Shown: positions 1 to 9,205, numbered from the stretch's first letter. The stretch: 64,000 bases of DNA from Haloarchaeobius salinus (GCF_024464185.1 NZ_JANHAU010000005.1:186001-250000), one strand, 5' to 3'. Numbers and translations: made by a program. The notes: generated by a model not told the origin, from the letters alone.

Positions 1-1450
1 CCTTGCCGACCGCCCCGGCGCGCTCGCGCTGCAGGATGGGCTCGCAGGTCATCAGCGAGCCGTTCGCCTCGCCCATCTCCGAGTGGACCGGGAACCCCCC
101 CTTGAACGTCATCGCGGGCTTGATGCCGAAGAACGCGGGGTCCCAGAGCACCACGTCCGCGAGCTTGCCGGGCTCCAGCGTCCCGACGTACCCGTCGATG
201 CCGGCCGCGATGGCGGGGTTGACGGTGTACTTGGCGACGTACCGTTTGATGCGGTGGTTGTCGGCGTCGGTACCGTCGTCCTCCGGGAGTGGGCCACGCT
301 GGGCCTTCATCTTCGAGGCGGTCTGCCAGGTGCGGGACACCACCTCCGCCATGCGGCCCATCGCCTGGGAGTCGGAGGTCATCATCGAGATCGCCCCCAG
401 GTCGTGCAGCACGTCCTCGGCGGCGATGGTCTCGGCCCGGACCCGGGACTCCGCGAACGCCACGTCCTCCGGGACGTCCGGGTTCAGGTGGTGGCAGACC
501 ATCACCATGTCCAGATGCTCGTCGAACGTGTTGTCCGTGTACGGCATCGAGGGGTTCGTCGACGACGGGAGCATGTTCGGCTCGCCGACCATCTCCATGA
601 TGTCCGGTGCGTGCCCGCCGCCCGCTCCCTCGATGTGGAACAGGTGCATCGTCCGCCCGTCGACGGCGGCGAACGTGTTGTCGACGAACCCCGCCTCGTT
701 CAGCGTGTCGGTGTGCATGCAGACCTGGACGTCCTCGTCCTCGGCGACCGAGAGCGCCGTGTCGATGGCCTCGGGCATCGACCCCCAGTCCTCGTGGAGC
801 TTGAGCGCGCAGGCCCCGGCTTCGACCTGTTCTCGCAGCGGTGCCGGGTCCGAGGCGTTGCCCTTCGCGTAGAAGCCAACGTTCACCGGCCACGCCTCGG
901 CGGCCTGCAGGTGGTACTTGACGTTCTCCGGCCCGGTCGTGCAGGTCGTCGCGCCGCCGCCGTAGCCGCCGCCGAGCATCGTCGTGATACCAGACGAGAG
1001 CGCGTGCTCGTGGAGCTGCGCCGAGTTCCAGTGGACGTGGATGTCGAGTGCGCCGGCGGTCGCGATCTTCCCCTCCGCGGGGTAGACGTCCGTCGACGGG
1101 CCGACCACCATGTCGACGCCGTCCATCGTGTCCGGGTTGCCGGCCTTCCCGATACCTGCGATCTCGCCGTTCCGGATGCCGATGTCGGCAGCGACGATAC
1201 CGAGGACCGGGTCGATGACCGTCGCGTTGGTCAGCACCCAGTCCATCGCGCCCTCGGCCTGCGTCACACCTGGAGCCATGCCGAGCCCGTCGCGGAGGGT
1301 CTTCCCCCCGCCGAAGACGGCCTCGTCGCCGTGTGTGCGCAGGTCGCGTTCGACCTCGGCGAACAGTTCGGTGTCCCCGAGCCTGACCCGGTCGCCGGTG
1401 GTCGGCCCGTAGAGGTCCGCGTACGCCTCGCGGTCCAGTTCCCGGCTCAT
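1..1450 (-). CDS. ureC: urease subunit alpha, partial (C-terminus beyond left edge)
   Basis: Catalytic subunit of urease, which hydrolyses urea to ammonia and carbamate at a di-nickel centre in the cytoplasm. The reading frame is open from the ATG to the left edge, giving about 483 of the usual ~570 residues. The N-terminus reads [20 protein letters not shown], as in UreC. The nickel-ligand motif DIHVHWN has histidines near residues 138 and 140, LKLHEDWG places the carbamylated lysine at 217, and MVCHHLNP places the mobile-flap cysteine at 319. All key residues visible are intact, so an active enzyme is expected. The start overlaps the ureB stop by 4 bp, so the two are co-translated. The remaining structural and accessory genes (ureA, ureG, ureD, ureE, ureF) presumably lie beyond the left edge. 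Confidence 0.97.
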   Translation of the reverse strand, partial: MSRELDREAYADLYGPTTGDRVRLGDTELFAEVERDLRTHGDEAVFGGGKTLRDGLGMAPGVTQAEGAMDWVLTNATVIDPVLGIVAADIGIRNGEIAGIGKAGNPDTMDGVDMVVGPSTDVYPAEGKIATAGALDIHVHWNSAQLHEHALSSGITTMLGGGYGGGATTCTTGPENVKYHLQAAEAWPVNVGFYAKGNASDPAPLREQVEAGACALKLHEDWGSMPEAIDTALSVAEDEDVQVCMHTDTLNEAGFVDNTFAAVDGRTMHLFHIEGAGGGHAPDIMEMVGEPNMLPSSTNPSMPYTDNTFDEHLDMVMVCHHLNPDVPEDVAFAESRVRAETIAAEDVLHDLGAISMMTSDSQAMGRMAEVVSRTWQTASKMKAQRGPLPEDDGTDADNHRIKRYVAKYTVNPAIAAGIDGYVGTLEPGKLADVVLWDPAFFGIKPAMTFKGGFPVHSEMGEANGSLMTCEPILQRERAGAVGK

Positions 1451-1884
1451 TCGGCCGACCCTCCACCGTCGGCGTCGATGCCGTTCGATGTCCCGTCCGA
1501 AGCTGCGTCTGGGTCCGACAGGAAGCCCGCCTCGCGTGCCCGCTCGAGAACCGGCCCCGGGTCCCCATCGACGCTGCCGTTCACGAGTCCGTTCATGCCG
1601 TGCGCCCGCCGCTTTCCACCGAGGGCGACCAGCTCGACGGTCTCGCGGTCGCCGGGTTCGAAACGCACGGCGGTCCCCGCCGGCACGTTCAGGCGCATCC
1701 CCAGTGCCGCCTCGCGGTCGAACGAGAGCGCGGCGTTGGCCTCGAAGAAGTGGAAGTGCGAGCCGACCTGCACCGGCCTGTCACCGGTGTTGGCGACCGT
1801 CACCTCCGCGGTCTCTCTGCCCTCGTTCAGCGTCACCGTACCCTCCCCGGTCCTGACCTCGCCGGGTATCACGCGGTCGGTCAT
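1447..1884 (-). CDS. ureB: urease subunit beta
   Basis: Small structural subunit of urease, 145 residues. It begins [10 protein letters not shown] and contains the family core around [11 protein letters not shown] and the end-of-domain motif [14 protein letters not shown]. The frame stays open 12 codons further upstream, but that stretch does not look like UreB, so the internal ATG is taken as the start. The C-terminal tail after the core (about 30 residues, rich in Gly, Asp and Ser) is a typical haloarchaeal acidic extension. The gene is first in the urease operon and its ATGA junction overlaps ureC. The promoter must lie in the 209-bp gap shared with the divergent nickel permease gene. Confidence 0.95.
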   Translation of the reverse strand: MTDRVIPGEVRTGEGTVTLNEGRETAEVTVANTGDRPVQVGSHFHFFEANAALSFDREAALGMRLNVPAGTAVRFEPGDRETVELVALGGKRRAHGMNGLVNGSVDGDPGPVLERAREAGFLSDPDAASDGTSNGIDADGGGSAE

Positions 1885-2093
1885 CCTTCGTAGTGCCCCC
1901 GGCCGTCGGGAGCCCGACACCGCCGTGTCATTTGTTCACTCACCATACGGACGCGGTTTCGGTGGGTACGCAATAAGTACACGTCCTTTGGTCAAAATTT
2001 GCACAGTCATTAACTTCTTTGCCCCATGTTCGTCTACAGATTTGCCATGGATCGAAACGAAATGGAAACCAGTACCCGGGAGCAGGCGTACGG
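1885..2093. promoter_or_regulatory. divergent promoter region between urease operon and nickel permease
   Basis: This 209-bp gap separates ureB (leftward) from a NicO-type permease (rightward), so it should hold both promoters. Its centre, about 1960-2030, is much richer in A and T than its surroundings and includes AATAAGTACAC and CATTAACTT, which could serve as TATA-like elements. Shared nickel or nitrogen control of both genes is plausible from the arrangement, but no convincing NikR-type palindrome is visible. Confidence 0.45.
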
Positions 2094-2810
2094 ATGACAA
2101 CCAGCCTCGTCGCCGCACTGGTGACGGCCGGCGTTCTCGGGTTCACACACGCCCTCGAACCCGACCACGTGGCCGGTATCTCCTCGCTCACCGGGGAGTA
2201 CGGCGACTCGAAGCTCTCCGCGATCGCTGGTGCCTGCTTCAGCGCCGGGCACGTTGCGCTCGTCGTGCTCTGGGTGATCATCGCCTACGCGCTGGTCGGC
2301 AGGACCTCCTTCCCGGCGACGTTCCACGTGGTCGGGACGGTCGGCGTCGGGGTTCTCCTCGGGCTTCTCGGTGGTGCAATGGCCCTGACCGGGCTCCGTG
2401 CGGTCATGCGAACGGGCGAGCACTCTCACGGTGACAAAACCCACAGCCATCCGCACGTCCAGCCGCCGCTGCCCGGTCTGGACGGCCACGACCACGGAAC
2501 GACCACCCGGGCGTATCTCGAGACCGGACTCGTCGGGGCACTGTTCACGCTATCCCCGCCTGTGTCGATGATCGTCTTCACGTCGACCCTCCTCCCCGAA
2601 CTGGGCGTCGAGACCGTCGGGCTCGCGGTCCTGACCTACGCTGTCGCTATCACCGTCACGATGAGCCTCCTCGGGGCCGGTGCGGGGGTCCTGTTCGCCA
2701 GAACGCGAACACGGGGCGAGCGCGTCCACGCCGCCACTCAGGTCCTGGCCGGTGCGCTCGTCTTCCTGCTCGCAACGTCCATGCTGGTCGATGCTGCGGC
2801 GACCCTCTGA
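2094..2810 (+). CDS. NicO/UreH-type nickel permease
   Basis: Predicted inner-membrane nickel transporter of 238 residues that would supply Ni for the neighbouring urease. The first helix carries HALEPDHVAGISSL, which corresponds to the HAxDxDH metal signature of the NiCoT/NicO superfamily. A second helix has FSAGHVALV. A cytoplasmic His-rich loop (HSHGDKTHSHPH, around residues 108-119) is the metal-binding segment usual in these permeases. About six hydrophobic segments are visible. The ATG giving MTTSLVAAL was chosen because the upstream in-frame extension is not membrane-like and runs through the promoter gap. The gene is divergent from ureB, a common pairing of urease with its nickel supply. 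Confidence 0.88.
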   Translation: MTTSLVAALVTAGVLGFTHALEPDHVAGISSLTGEYGDSKLSAIAGACFSAGHVALVVLWVIIAYALVGRTSFPATFHVVGTVGVGVLLGLLGGAMALTGLRAVMRTGEHSHGDKTHSHPHVQPPLPGLDGHDHGTTTRAYLETGLVGALFTLSPPVSMIVFTSTLLPELGVETVGLAVLTYAVAITVTMSLLGAGAGVLFARTRTRGERVHAATQVLAGALVFLLATSMLVDAAATL

Positions 2811-2821
2811 CCCGTAGCCCT

Positions 2822-3142
2822 TCAGTCCGGCCCGTCGACCGGGGCGTAGTACTTCGATTTCACCCGGTCGCCCTCGCGCCACTGCCAGTAGTAGTACCGG
2901 TTGTCGTTGATGGTCTTCGTGGTGAGGCTTGCTTTCGCCGGCACCTCCGCCGGTCTGCTGTCGGGCACCGGCGGCGACTCCGGACTCTCGCCTTCCCCGA
3001 GCCGGTCCTCGCGCTCCCGGTGGCTCGCCAGCGCGAAGGCGTAGTTCGCCGCCTCTCGCAGCTGGTCCGGTGAGCAGTCCGCGAGGTCCTCGACGAGGTC
3101 GTCAGGGAGTTCCGAAGGTGGGGTGGGTGGTTCGAAAGGCAT
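2822..3142 (-). CDS. conserved haloarchaeal hypothetical protein (DUF6788-like)
   Basis: A 106-residue soluble acidic protein of unknown function. The N-terminal half (PPSELPDDLVEDLADCSPDQ) looks like a short helical pairing region. The C-terminal third (INDNRYYYWQWREGDRVKSK) resembles the aromatic YYYxQWR segment seen in small DUF6788-type haloarchaeal proteins. I recognise the pattern but cannot assign a role. It is convergent with the nickel permease (11 bp apart), with its own start upstream of the next rightward gene. Confidence 0.7.
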   Translation of the reverse strand: MPFEPPTPPSELPDDLVEDLADCSPDQLREAANYAFALASHREREDRLGEGESPESPPVPDSRPAEVPAKASLTTKTINDNRYYYWQWREGDRVKSKYYAPVDGPD

Positions 3143-3273
3143 CTGCTGGCTCCAAGTAATCTAACGGTCGCGGATTCCCTTCGCTCTGGTGGTCCCTCCC
3201 GACGTCGCTGCCACGATCAAGTTTCCGGATGTCGACAACCTAAGACCCCTCGTCCCCTTCCACCGCAGTAACC

Positions 3274-4260
3274 GTGCACAGGATCCAGCTGGACAACAGG
3301 GAGTTCGAAGGGGCGAACGCGGTGTACCTGCTCGGCACCGAGACCGACGGGCCGACGACGCTGGTCGACACCGCGACCGCACAGCCGACCGTACGGGCCG
3401 AACTCGGTGCCGAACTCGACGCAGTCGGGGTTTCGCTCGCGGACGTCGACCAGGTGCTGCTCACGCACTTCCACGGCGACCACGCCGGCGGTGCAGGGGC
3501 GGTGCAGGCGGCCGGCGACGCCGTGGTCCGCGTCCACAATGCGGACGCCGCTCTCGTCGAGCGCGATTCGACCGCGTTGTCCGCCTTCGATGACCGACAT
3601 TCGGCGCTGTTCGACCACTGGGGGATGCCCGAACCGGCGGCCGCGAAGCTCCACGAGAGCCTCGCCGACGACGCCCTCTGGTCGGACGAGGACGCATCGG
3701 TCGAGCCGTTCGACGACGGTGACCGGTTCGCAGTCGGCGACCGAGAGGTCGAGGTCTGGCACCTCCCGGGCCACACAGTCGGGCAGTCCGGGTTCGTGCT
3801 GGACGACGGCGACGAGCGAGCCCTGTTCAGCGGTGACGCACTGCTCCCGAAGTACACCCCGAACGTCGGCGGGGCGGACGTCAGGGACGAGGACGCACTG
3901 CAGCACTACCTCGACGCACTCGTCCGTATCGTCGACGGTGGGTTCGACGTCGCCTATCCCGGGCATCGCCAGCCCCTCGAGGAGCCGGCGGAACGGGCGC
4001 GCCACATCCTTGCCCACCACCGCGAGCGGACCGACCGCGTCGTCGACGTCCTTCGGACCCACGGACCCGCCGACGCGTGGACCGTGAGCGCCCACCTGTT
4101 CGGCGACCTCGAGGGCATCCACATCCTCCACGGCCCCGGCGAGGCGTACGCCCACCTCGAGCACCTTCGGACCGCCGGTCACGTCGCGGTCACGGACGGC
4201 GCGTACGAACTCCTCGACGAGCGGCCGGACGTTGCGGCACTGTTCCCGACGCTCGAGTGA
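3274..4260 (+). CDS. MBL-fold metallo-hydrolase
   Basis: A 328-residue zinc hydrolase of the metallo-beta-lactamase superfamily (glyoxalase II/RNase Z-like branch). The metal motif HFHGDHAG lies at about residues 66-73, the second histidine in LPGHTVGQSG at about 167, the bridging aspartate in FSGDALL at about 187, and the last histidine in YPGHRQPL at about 230. The C-terminal 90 residues are helical (DRVVDVLRTHGPADAWTVSA), like the winged-helix tail of LACTB2-type proteins. The likely start is a GTG, because no ATG precedes the conserved strand MHRIQLDN. The substrate is unknown. It stands alone between two leftward genes. Confidence 0.88.
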   Translation: MHRIQLDNREFEGANAVYLLGTETDGPTTLVDTATAQPTVRAELGAELDAVGVSLADVDQVLLTHFHGDHAGGAGAVQAAGDAVVRVHNADAALVERDSTALSAFDDRHSALFDHWGMPEPAAAKLHESLADDALWSDEDASVEPFDDGDRFAVGDREVEVWHLPGHTVGQSGFVLDDGDERALFSGDALLPKYTPNVGGADVRDEDALQHYLDALVRIVDGGFDVAYPGHRQPLEEPAERARHILAHHRERTDRVVDVLRTHGPADAWTVSAHLFGDLEGIHILHGPGEAYAHLEHLRTAGHVAVTDGAYELLDERPDVAALFPTLE

Positions 4261-4433
4261 CCCCACCGGGACCGAACGACAGTTCAAGTCGTCGGGGCAG
4301 TCGGGCGAGGCAGGAATCATTGCGGGCGATCGACCGAACGGCGACTCGGGATCTATCGCCATGCCGCCGCGGGAGGAGATACGGGCGGTGGCCTCGGTCG
4401 ATGGTCGACGGTTTGGATTCTTCAGATACCGTC

Positions 4434-5237
4434 TCAGAGCGTTCGAATCCCCGCCTCCCCGAGGTCCGTCCGGACCCGCAGGCGGTGCCCACCGGCGTTC
4501 AAGCGCCCCGTGATGTGGTCGTCCTCGCGGATCTCGTCGCCGAGGACGATGTCGCTCCTCACAGAACTCCCGCGTAGGTCGAGGTCCAGATCCAGGTCGC
4601 CAAGGATGCTCACCTCGACTTCACCGATGTCGGCCGTCACGTCGACGTCCCTGCGGAGCCGACGGACCTCGACCCGCACGTCGCCGATGTCGGTGCTCGC
4701 GTGGTCGAGCCCGGCGATGTCCGTCACCTCGATGTCTCCGGTCTGGGTCGAGAGGTCGAGGAACCCGTCGACGCGTCGAGCTTCGATGTTGCCGACACCG
4801 ACGTGGACGACGCTGTCGCCCGTCGTATCACGGAGCGTCACACGACCGACATCCACGTCGACCGCCTCGACGACGAGGTCGCGGGGCATCCTGACGTCGA
4901 GGGTGATGCTCCCGCGGTCCTCGAACACGGACCCGGAGCCGCTGTAGCCGCCGGTCAGTTCCCACAGGTCGTCGGACCGGGCCGCCGTGATGGTGAGTCG
5001 CTCGAAGTCGTTCTCGCCACCGCGCAGGCGCTTCTCCGCGCGGTACTCGATGTGGTCGATGTCCGCCCCGGTGACGCTCACGTCGCCGACCGCGTTGCTG
5101 ATACGGATCCGCTCGATGCCGTCCGCTGGAATCGACTCCATCGTCGCCTCGCTGGTTCGCATTTCGAACGTCGTGCAGCCGGCGACCCCCGTCGCGAACG
5201 CCAGCGCCCCGGCTCCGAGGAAGCTACGTCTGTTCAT
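4434..5237 (-). CDS. DUF4097-family Tat lipoprotein
   Basis: Secreted lipoprotein of 267 residues. The N-terminus MNRRSFLGAG has the twin-arginine motif, followed by a hydrophobic stretch and the lipobox GVAGC, so it is expected to be Tat-exported and lipid-anchored on the outer face of the membrane. The body is a series of short beta-strands with repeated acidic turns (ISNAVGDVSVTG, STDIGDVRVEV, TADIGEVEVSIL, LDLDLDLRG), which is the DUF4097 beta-helix pattern. The frame is open 48 codons further upstream, but the Tat signal fixes the start at the internal ATG. The function is unknown; adhesin-like roles are proposed for the family. Confidence 0.85.
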   Translation of the reverse strand: MNRRSFLGAGALAFATGVAGCTTFEMRTSEATMESIPADGIERIRISNAVGDVSVTGADIDHIEYRAEKRLRGGENDFERLTITAARSDDLWELTGGYSGSGSVFEDRGSITLDVRMPRDLVVEAVDVDVGRVTLRDTTGDSVVHVGVGNIEARRVDGFLDLSTQTGDIEVTDIAGLDHASTDIGDVRVEVRRLRRDVDVTADIGEVEVSILGDLDLDLDLRGSSVRSDIVLGDEIREDDHITGRLNAGGHRLRVRTDLGEAGIRTL

Positions 5238-5396
5238 GGGGTAGATACGCCTCTCACGGTCAAATACTAGAGAGTAAGCATCGAGATAGCGCACAGCACG
5301 CATGTGTCGGTACCACCCAGTCACTCCGGGAGCACGTCGGCTGGAAGTGGCAGGGCAGCATGGTTTCGGTCCGATATCCACTTTCCTCTACTCACC

Positions 5397-5405
5397 TTTA
5401 ATATC
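5397..5405 (+). promoter_or_regulatory. TATA box for HxlR regulator
   Basis: TTTAATATC sits 30 to 22 bp upstream of the ATG, the spacing expected of a leaderless haloarchaeal transcript. It is a canonical AT-rich TATA element, unlike the TAACAA boxes found in the glycan half of the window. Confidence 0.6.
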
Positions 5406-5426
5406 GAGCACGGAGATGGACCGTCA

Positions 5427-5801
5427 ATGACCGACGAGACAGGTGACTCGACCGCCACCGAGGAACTCGAGGTCTGGTGTGCCGGCGAGGACTGGTGTCC
5501 GGTGACCACGACCGCCTCGCTGATCGGACGGAAGTGGCACCCGGTCATCGTCCACCGGCTCCTCGAACACGGGCCGAGCGGGTTCAACGAGCTCCAGGAC
5601 GATGTCGACGGGATCTCCTCGAAGGTGCTCTCCGACAGCCTCGAGAACCTCGAGGAGAAGGGACTGGTGGACCGGGAGATCGTCAGCGAGAAACCGTTCC
5701 GGGTCCAGTACTCGCTGACCGAACACGGCGCGTCGTTGGAGCCGGTGATCGTCTCGATGCGGGACTGGGGACTCGAACACCTGACCGAACCGACGGAGTG
5801 A
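5427..5801 (+). CDS. HxlR-family winged-helix transcription regulator
   Basis: A 124-residue DNA-binding protein. After an acidic N-terminus comes CPVTTTASLIGRKWHPVIVH, the HxlR start in which the cysteine and GxKW are family hallmarks. The recognition helix region is ISSKVLSDSLENLEEKGLVD, then the wing VQYSLTEHGASLEPVI. The ATG giving MTDETG was preferred over an upstream frame extension because a TATA box lies 30 bp before it. HxlR proteins often respond to redox or aldehyde stress. The convergent neighbour is a disulfide-reductase-like flavoprotein, but joint regulation is only a guess. Confidence 0.88.
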   Translation: MTDETGDSTATEELEVWCAGEDWCPVTTTASLIGRKWHPVIVHRLLEHGPSGFNELQDDVDGISSKVLSDSLENLEEKGLVDREIVSEKPFRVQYSLTEHGASLEPVIVSMRDWGLEHLTEPTE

Positions 5802-5858
5802 CGCCCGCCTGGATGGCGTCCGGAGTGCGACGTCTCCGTCCCATCTCGCAACTGCAGG

Positions 5859-7289
5859 TCAGTCCTCGAGTGTTCCGTTCAGTACCTTCGCCGCGACGAG
5901 CACGGGGTCCCAGACGGGGCTGAACGGTGGTGCGTACGCGAGATCAGTCCGCTCCAGCTCGTCGACGGTCATCCCGTTCTCCAGTGCCGTCGCGACGATG
6001 TCGATCCGGATCGCCGCCCGGTCTTTCCCCGCGATGGTCCCGCCGAGGAGCTTGCCGGTCCCCCGGTCGGCCGTCAGGGTGACCGTCGTCTCGGAGCCAC
6101 CGGGGTAGTAGCCGGAGCGCGAACCCGCAGTCACGGTCTCCGAGACGGGGACGAACCCCGCCTCTCGAGCGCGCTCGTGGGTGACAAGGCCGGTTCGGCC
6201 ACACTCCATATCGAAGGCCTTCACGACCGCCGTCCCCGCGATCGCCCCGACCGGGGTCGGGTCGCCTGCGACGGTCTGGCCGACCGCCCGCCCCGCCCGG
6301 TTCGCCGTCAGCCCGAGCGGCACCCACGCCGGACTGCCCGTGACCGTGTGGCGCATCTCCGCACAGTCACCCGCCGCGTACACCCCATCGACGCTGGTCT
6401 CGCCGTACCTGTCGGTCGCGATGGCCCCTGACTCCCCGAGGTCCACCGGCGTGTTGGCTACGAGCTCACTGTTCGGACGGATACCGATGCCGACGACCAC
6501 CAGGTCGGCGTCGACCGTCCCCGCGGACGAACAGACCGTACCGACAGCCCCATCGCCGTCGGATTCGAGCCGGTCGACCTCCTCGCCGAGATGCAGGTTC
6601 ACTCCGTTCTCCCGGAGCGTCCCGGCCACCTCGTCCCCGACGGCTTCCCCGAACGGTTCCAGGAGCCTGTCCGGTCGCTGGAACAGGTGGACGTCGAGTT
6701 CGTGTGCGGCGAACGCCTCCGCCATCTCCACGCCGACGTAGCCGCCACCGACGATTGCGGCCGTCTCCGGGGGCTCCCTCGACAGGAACCGTTCCACGAG
6801 CTCCGTGTCGACGTACGGGACGTCCGGCTCCGCGAACTCGGGGTTCTCGGGGTCGGTGAGGAAGGCCCGGACCGCCGCCGCGCTGTCCATGCCGTGGATG
6901 GTGAACGCACCGTCGAGTCGGGCACCCTCGATGGGGTCGGAGACGGCACGCGCACCGGTCGCGACCAGCAGCTCACCGTATGGTTGTTCGAACCGCCCGT
7001 CTGGACCATCGACGGTGACGGTGCTCGCGTCGGTGTCCACGCCGACGACCTCGTGTTCCCGCCGGAGGTCGATGCCCCGCTCGGCCGCCTTCTCCGGGGT
7101 CAACGACAACATGTCCATCAGCGACTCGACTTCACCCTTCACGTAGTACGGCATGCCGCACTGTGCGTAGGAGACCCAACGCCCCTTCTCGAAGACGATG
7201 ACCTCCCTGCCGGGGTTCTCTCGCCTGTGTTTGCTGGCCGCACTCAGTCCTGCCGCGTCGCCGCCAACGATCACGAACGGGTCGGACAT
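5859..7289 (-). CDS. FAD-dependent pyridine nucleotide-disulfide oxidoreductase (CoA-disulfide reductase-like)
   Basis: A 476-residue flavoprotein. The FAD-binding motif IVGGDAAGLSAAS is at about residues 7-19, followed by SYAQCGMPYY with Cys44 in the position of the single active-site cysteine of CoA-disulfide reductase and NADH oxidase. An NAD(P)H Rossmann motif (AIVGGGYVGVEMAEA) lies mid-protein and the second FAD motif (VYAAGDCAE) follows. The C-terminal dimerisation domain ends FSPVWDPVLVAAKVLNG. The start chosen is the ATG of MSDPFVIVGG; the frame runs 48 codons further without homologous sequence. It would keep small thiols reduced in the cytoplasm. NADH oxidase or sulfur-reductase activity is also possible. 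Confidence 0.88.
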   Translation of the reverse strand: MSDPFVIVGGDAAGLSAASKHRRENPGREVIVFEKGRWVSYAQCGMPYYVKGEVESLMDMLSLTPEKAAERGIDLRREHEVVGVDTDASTVTVDGPDGRFEQPYGELLVATGARAVSDPIEGARLDGAFTIHGMDSAAAVRAFLTDPENPEFAEPDVPYVDTELVERFLSREPPETAAIVGGGYVGVEMAEAFAAHELDVHLFQRPDRLLEPFGEAVGDEVAGTLRENGVNLHLGEEVDRLESDGDGAVGTVCSSAGTVDADLVVVGIGIRPNSELVANTPVDLGESGAIATDRYGETSVDGVYAAGDCAEMRHTVTGSPAWVPLGLTANRAGRAVGQTVAGDPTPVGAIAGTAVVKAFDMECGRTGLVTHERAREAGFVPVSETVTAGSRSGYYPGGSETTVTLTADRGTGKLLGGTIAGKDRAAIRIDIVATALENGMTVDELERTDLAYAPPFSPVWDPVLVAAKVLNGTLED

Positions 7290-7417
7290 ACCCGAACCCT
7301 CGACCCCCTGGCTTGTAACTGTTCGAGTGTCTGGAAGGTAACCACCCCCGGCCGGTCTGGTCGGCTTGTCGCACGATACCCTGGGAACTATGCGACTCTC
7401 CCGCCATGCTACCCTGT

Positions 7418-8107
7418 ATGTCGCTCGAAGCATCCCGTGTAACGACGGTCACGTTCGACTCCTACGGTACTCTCGTCGATGTGACGGCGGCAACCGAGGC
7501 ACTGGCCGACAGAGTTCCGGACCCGGAGCCCGTCTCCCGTCTGTGGCGGTCGCGGTCGCTGGCGTACACGTTCGTCGCGAACCAGATCAACGGCTACGTC
7601 CGGTTCTACGACATCCTCCGGGACGCACTCGAGTACGCACTCCTCGCGAACGATGTGGAGCTCGGGACGGCCGAACGGGACGAGATCCTCGCGGTCTACC
7701 ACGAACTCGACGTGTTCGAGGACGTCCCCGAGAACGTCGAACGGCTGCACGACGCCGGTATCCCGACGTACGTGCTCTCGAACGGCGACCCCGCGATGCT
7801 CCAGTCGATGGTCGAGCACGCGGCCATCGACGACCTGGTCGTCGACAGCATCAGTGCCGACGAGGTGTCGACGTTCAAACCGGACGCCACACTGTACCGA
7901 CACGCCGCCGACCGGACCGGGACACCCGTCGACGAGATCCTGCACGTTACCGCCGGCTGGTTCGACGTCTTCGGGGCCGTTCACGCCGGGATGCAGGCAG
8001 CCTGGGTGGACCGGCAGGGAACACCCTGGGAACCGTTCGGACCGTCCCCGGACCTCCGGGTCGAGTCGCTGTCCGCTGTCGCGGACGAGCTCGTCGGGGC
8101 TGGGTAG
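7418..8107 (+). CDS. HAD-superfamily hydrolase, haloacid dehalogenase type II-like
   Basis: A 229-residue hydrolase. Motif I is FDSYGTLVD (nucleophile aspartate), motif II is LSNGDP, and motif III is the lysine of STFKPD. The fourth region, HVTAGWFDVFGA, aligns with the SSNAWDATGA segment of L-2-haloacid dehalogenases, but the catalytic Asn and Trp are replaced while the Asp is kept, so dehalogenase activity is uncertain and a phosphatase is equally likely. An in-frame ATG 12 bp further upstream could also be the start. It is divergent from the flavoprotein and convergent with the UspA gene. Confidence 0.85.
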   Translation: MSLEASRVTTVTFDSYGTLVDVTAATEALADRVPDPEPVSRLWRSRSLAYTFVANQINGYVRFYDILRDALEYALLANDVELGTAERDEILAVYHELDVFEDVPENVERLHDAGIPTYVLSNGDPAMLQSMVEHAAIDDLVVDSISADEVSTFKPDATLYRHAADRTGTPVDEILHVTAGWFDVFGAVHAGMQAAWVDRQGTPWEPFGPSPDLRVESLSAVADELVGAG

Positions 8108-8173
8108 GGGTTACCGGAGTTGGCGCGGACGGAGGGGAGACTGCAGGGAGCCCAGCAGCGGCCGAACACCGTC

Positions 8174-8201
8174 TTAACCAACATTACGACTCGTTGGTTA
8201 A
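8174..8201. repeat. palindrome TTAACCAAC-N10-GTTGGTTAA
   Basis: A perfect 9-bp inverted repeat with a 10-bp spacer lies in the gap between two convergent genes. A second copy with 10-bp arms and a 7-bp spacer lies at 12214-12240 inside the origin. Being between two 3' ends it is unlikely to be an ordinary promoter operator for its neighbours; it could be a protein-binding site or a two-way terminator stem. Confidence 0.75.
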
Positions 8202-8269
8202 TTGGCGGTGACTGGAACGGGGCGTCGAATGTCGCAGTCATGATCCATTTCGGTCACTCACTCGGGGAC

Positions 8270-9166
8270 TCATTCACTCGGGGACTCATGGCTGTTCACC
8301 GCCACGACCGGGACATCGGCGTGCCGAATGAGCCGTTCTGTCGTGCTTCCGAGGAGGAACCGACCGATTCCCGATCGCCCGGCGGTTCCCATCGCGACGA
8401 GGTCGATGTCGAACTCCGTCGCGTACTCGAGGAGTTCCCTGGCCGGCGAGCCATGGCGCACCGTCGCCGTCGCCTCGAGCCCTGCGTCCCTCGCTCGCTC
8501 CGCGATCGCCTCGGTTTCCGATTCGCCGCCGGACTCCAGGTTCTCCAGCACGCTCGTCGGCATGGTGTACTCCGGACTCGCACCGAGGCCGGCGACGTCG
8601 ACGACGTTCACCACGTGTACTCGAGCGTCGGCCTGCTTCGCGATCGCGAGTCCGTGTTCGACCGCACCGCCGGCCTCCGAGCTGCCGTCGGTCGGAAGCA
8701 ACACCTCGTCGTACGAGCCCTCGACACGGCTCTCCTCGACCGAACGCACAGTGAGTACCGGTGATCGCGCGTGGCGCACGACCGATTCGGTCACGCTGCC
8801 GGTGATGTACCTGTGGACGCCGGTCCGACCGTGCGTCCCCATCGCGAGGAGCTCTATCCCGTGGTCGTCGGCGTACCCGAGGATCGCCTCGGCCGGTGTC
8901 CCCCGAAGCACCTCCCGCTGGATATCGACCGACCCGTCCATCAGTCCTACCACGGTATCGATTGCAGCCTCCGCATTGGTTTCGGGTGGGGTCTCGGCTC
9001 CCTCATCATCTGCGGCCAGGTCGTACGCCCCGGTAACTTCCGTCTCGTCGACGACCGAGACGACGTGAACCGTCGCGTCGAACAGTTCGGCCAGATATCG
9101 GGCGTGCTCCGCTGCGCGCAGAGCGTGGTCGCTACCGTCCGTCGGAACGAGGAGCGTGTCGTACAT
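8270..9166 (-). CDS. tandem universal stress protein (two UspA domains)
   Basis: A 298-residue cytoplasmic stress protein with two UspA domains. Each begins with a short hydrophobic strand and a PTDGS segment (LLVPTDGSDHALRAAEHA and VLLPTDGSSEAGGAVEHG) and each ends with the ATP-binding G-x2-G-x9-GS pattern (GTHGRTGVHRYITGS at about residues 119-133 and GTAGRSGIGRFLLGS at about 268-282). The domains would pair within one chain. A 16-bp tandem duplication at 8258-8289 spans the stop codon, so the last residues and the stop are repeated just downstream. A TATA-like TATTTAA lies 33-39 bp before the ATG. Confidence 0.93.
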   Translation of the reverse strand: MYDTLLVPTDGSDHALRAAEHARYLAELFDATVHVVSVVDETEVTGAYDLAADDEGAETPPETNAEAAIDTVVGLMDGSVDIQREVLRGTPAEAILGYADDHGIELLAMGTHGRTGVHRYITGSVTESVVRHARSPVLTVRSVEESRVEGSYDEVLLPTDGSSEAGGAVEHGLAIAKQADARVHVVNVVDVAGLGASPEYTMPTSVLENLESGGESETEAIAERARDAGLEATATVRHGSPARELLEYATEFDIDLVAMGTAGRSGIGRFLLGSTTERLIRHADVPVVAVNSHESPSE

Positions 9167-9198
9167 CGTTCTCGTCTGTCGGTTCCACGTACACCGGG

Positions 9199-9205
9199 TT
9201 AAATA
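9199..9205 (-). promoter_or_regulatory. TATA box for UspA gene
   Basis: On the minus strand TATTTAA lies 33 to 39 bp upstream of the UspA start codon, a canonical AT-rich element in a GC-rich context. Confidence 0.5.

Noticed and set aside
1885-2093. NikR operator in the urease/permease gap
   Set aside because: GTAC and CATAC half-sites are visible, but no spaced palindrome of the NikR type could be confirmed.
83-2434. Long plus-strand open frame of 783 codons over the urease genes
   Set aside because: It is antisense to ureC and ureB, which carry all catalytic motifs. High-GC DNA keeps the opposite frames open.
4441-4465. tRNA-like GTTCGAATCCCCG sequence
   Set aside because: It lies at the end of the DUF4097 gene, and no acceptor stem, D-arm or anticodon arm can be drawn around it.
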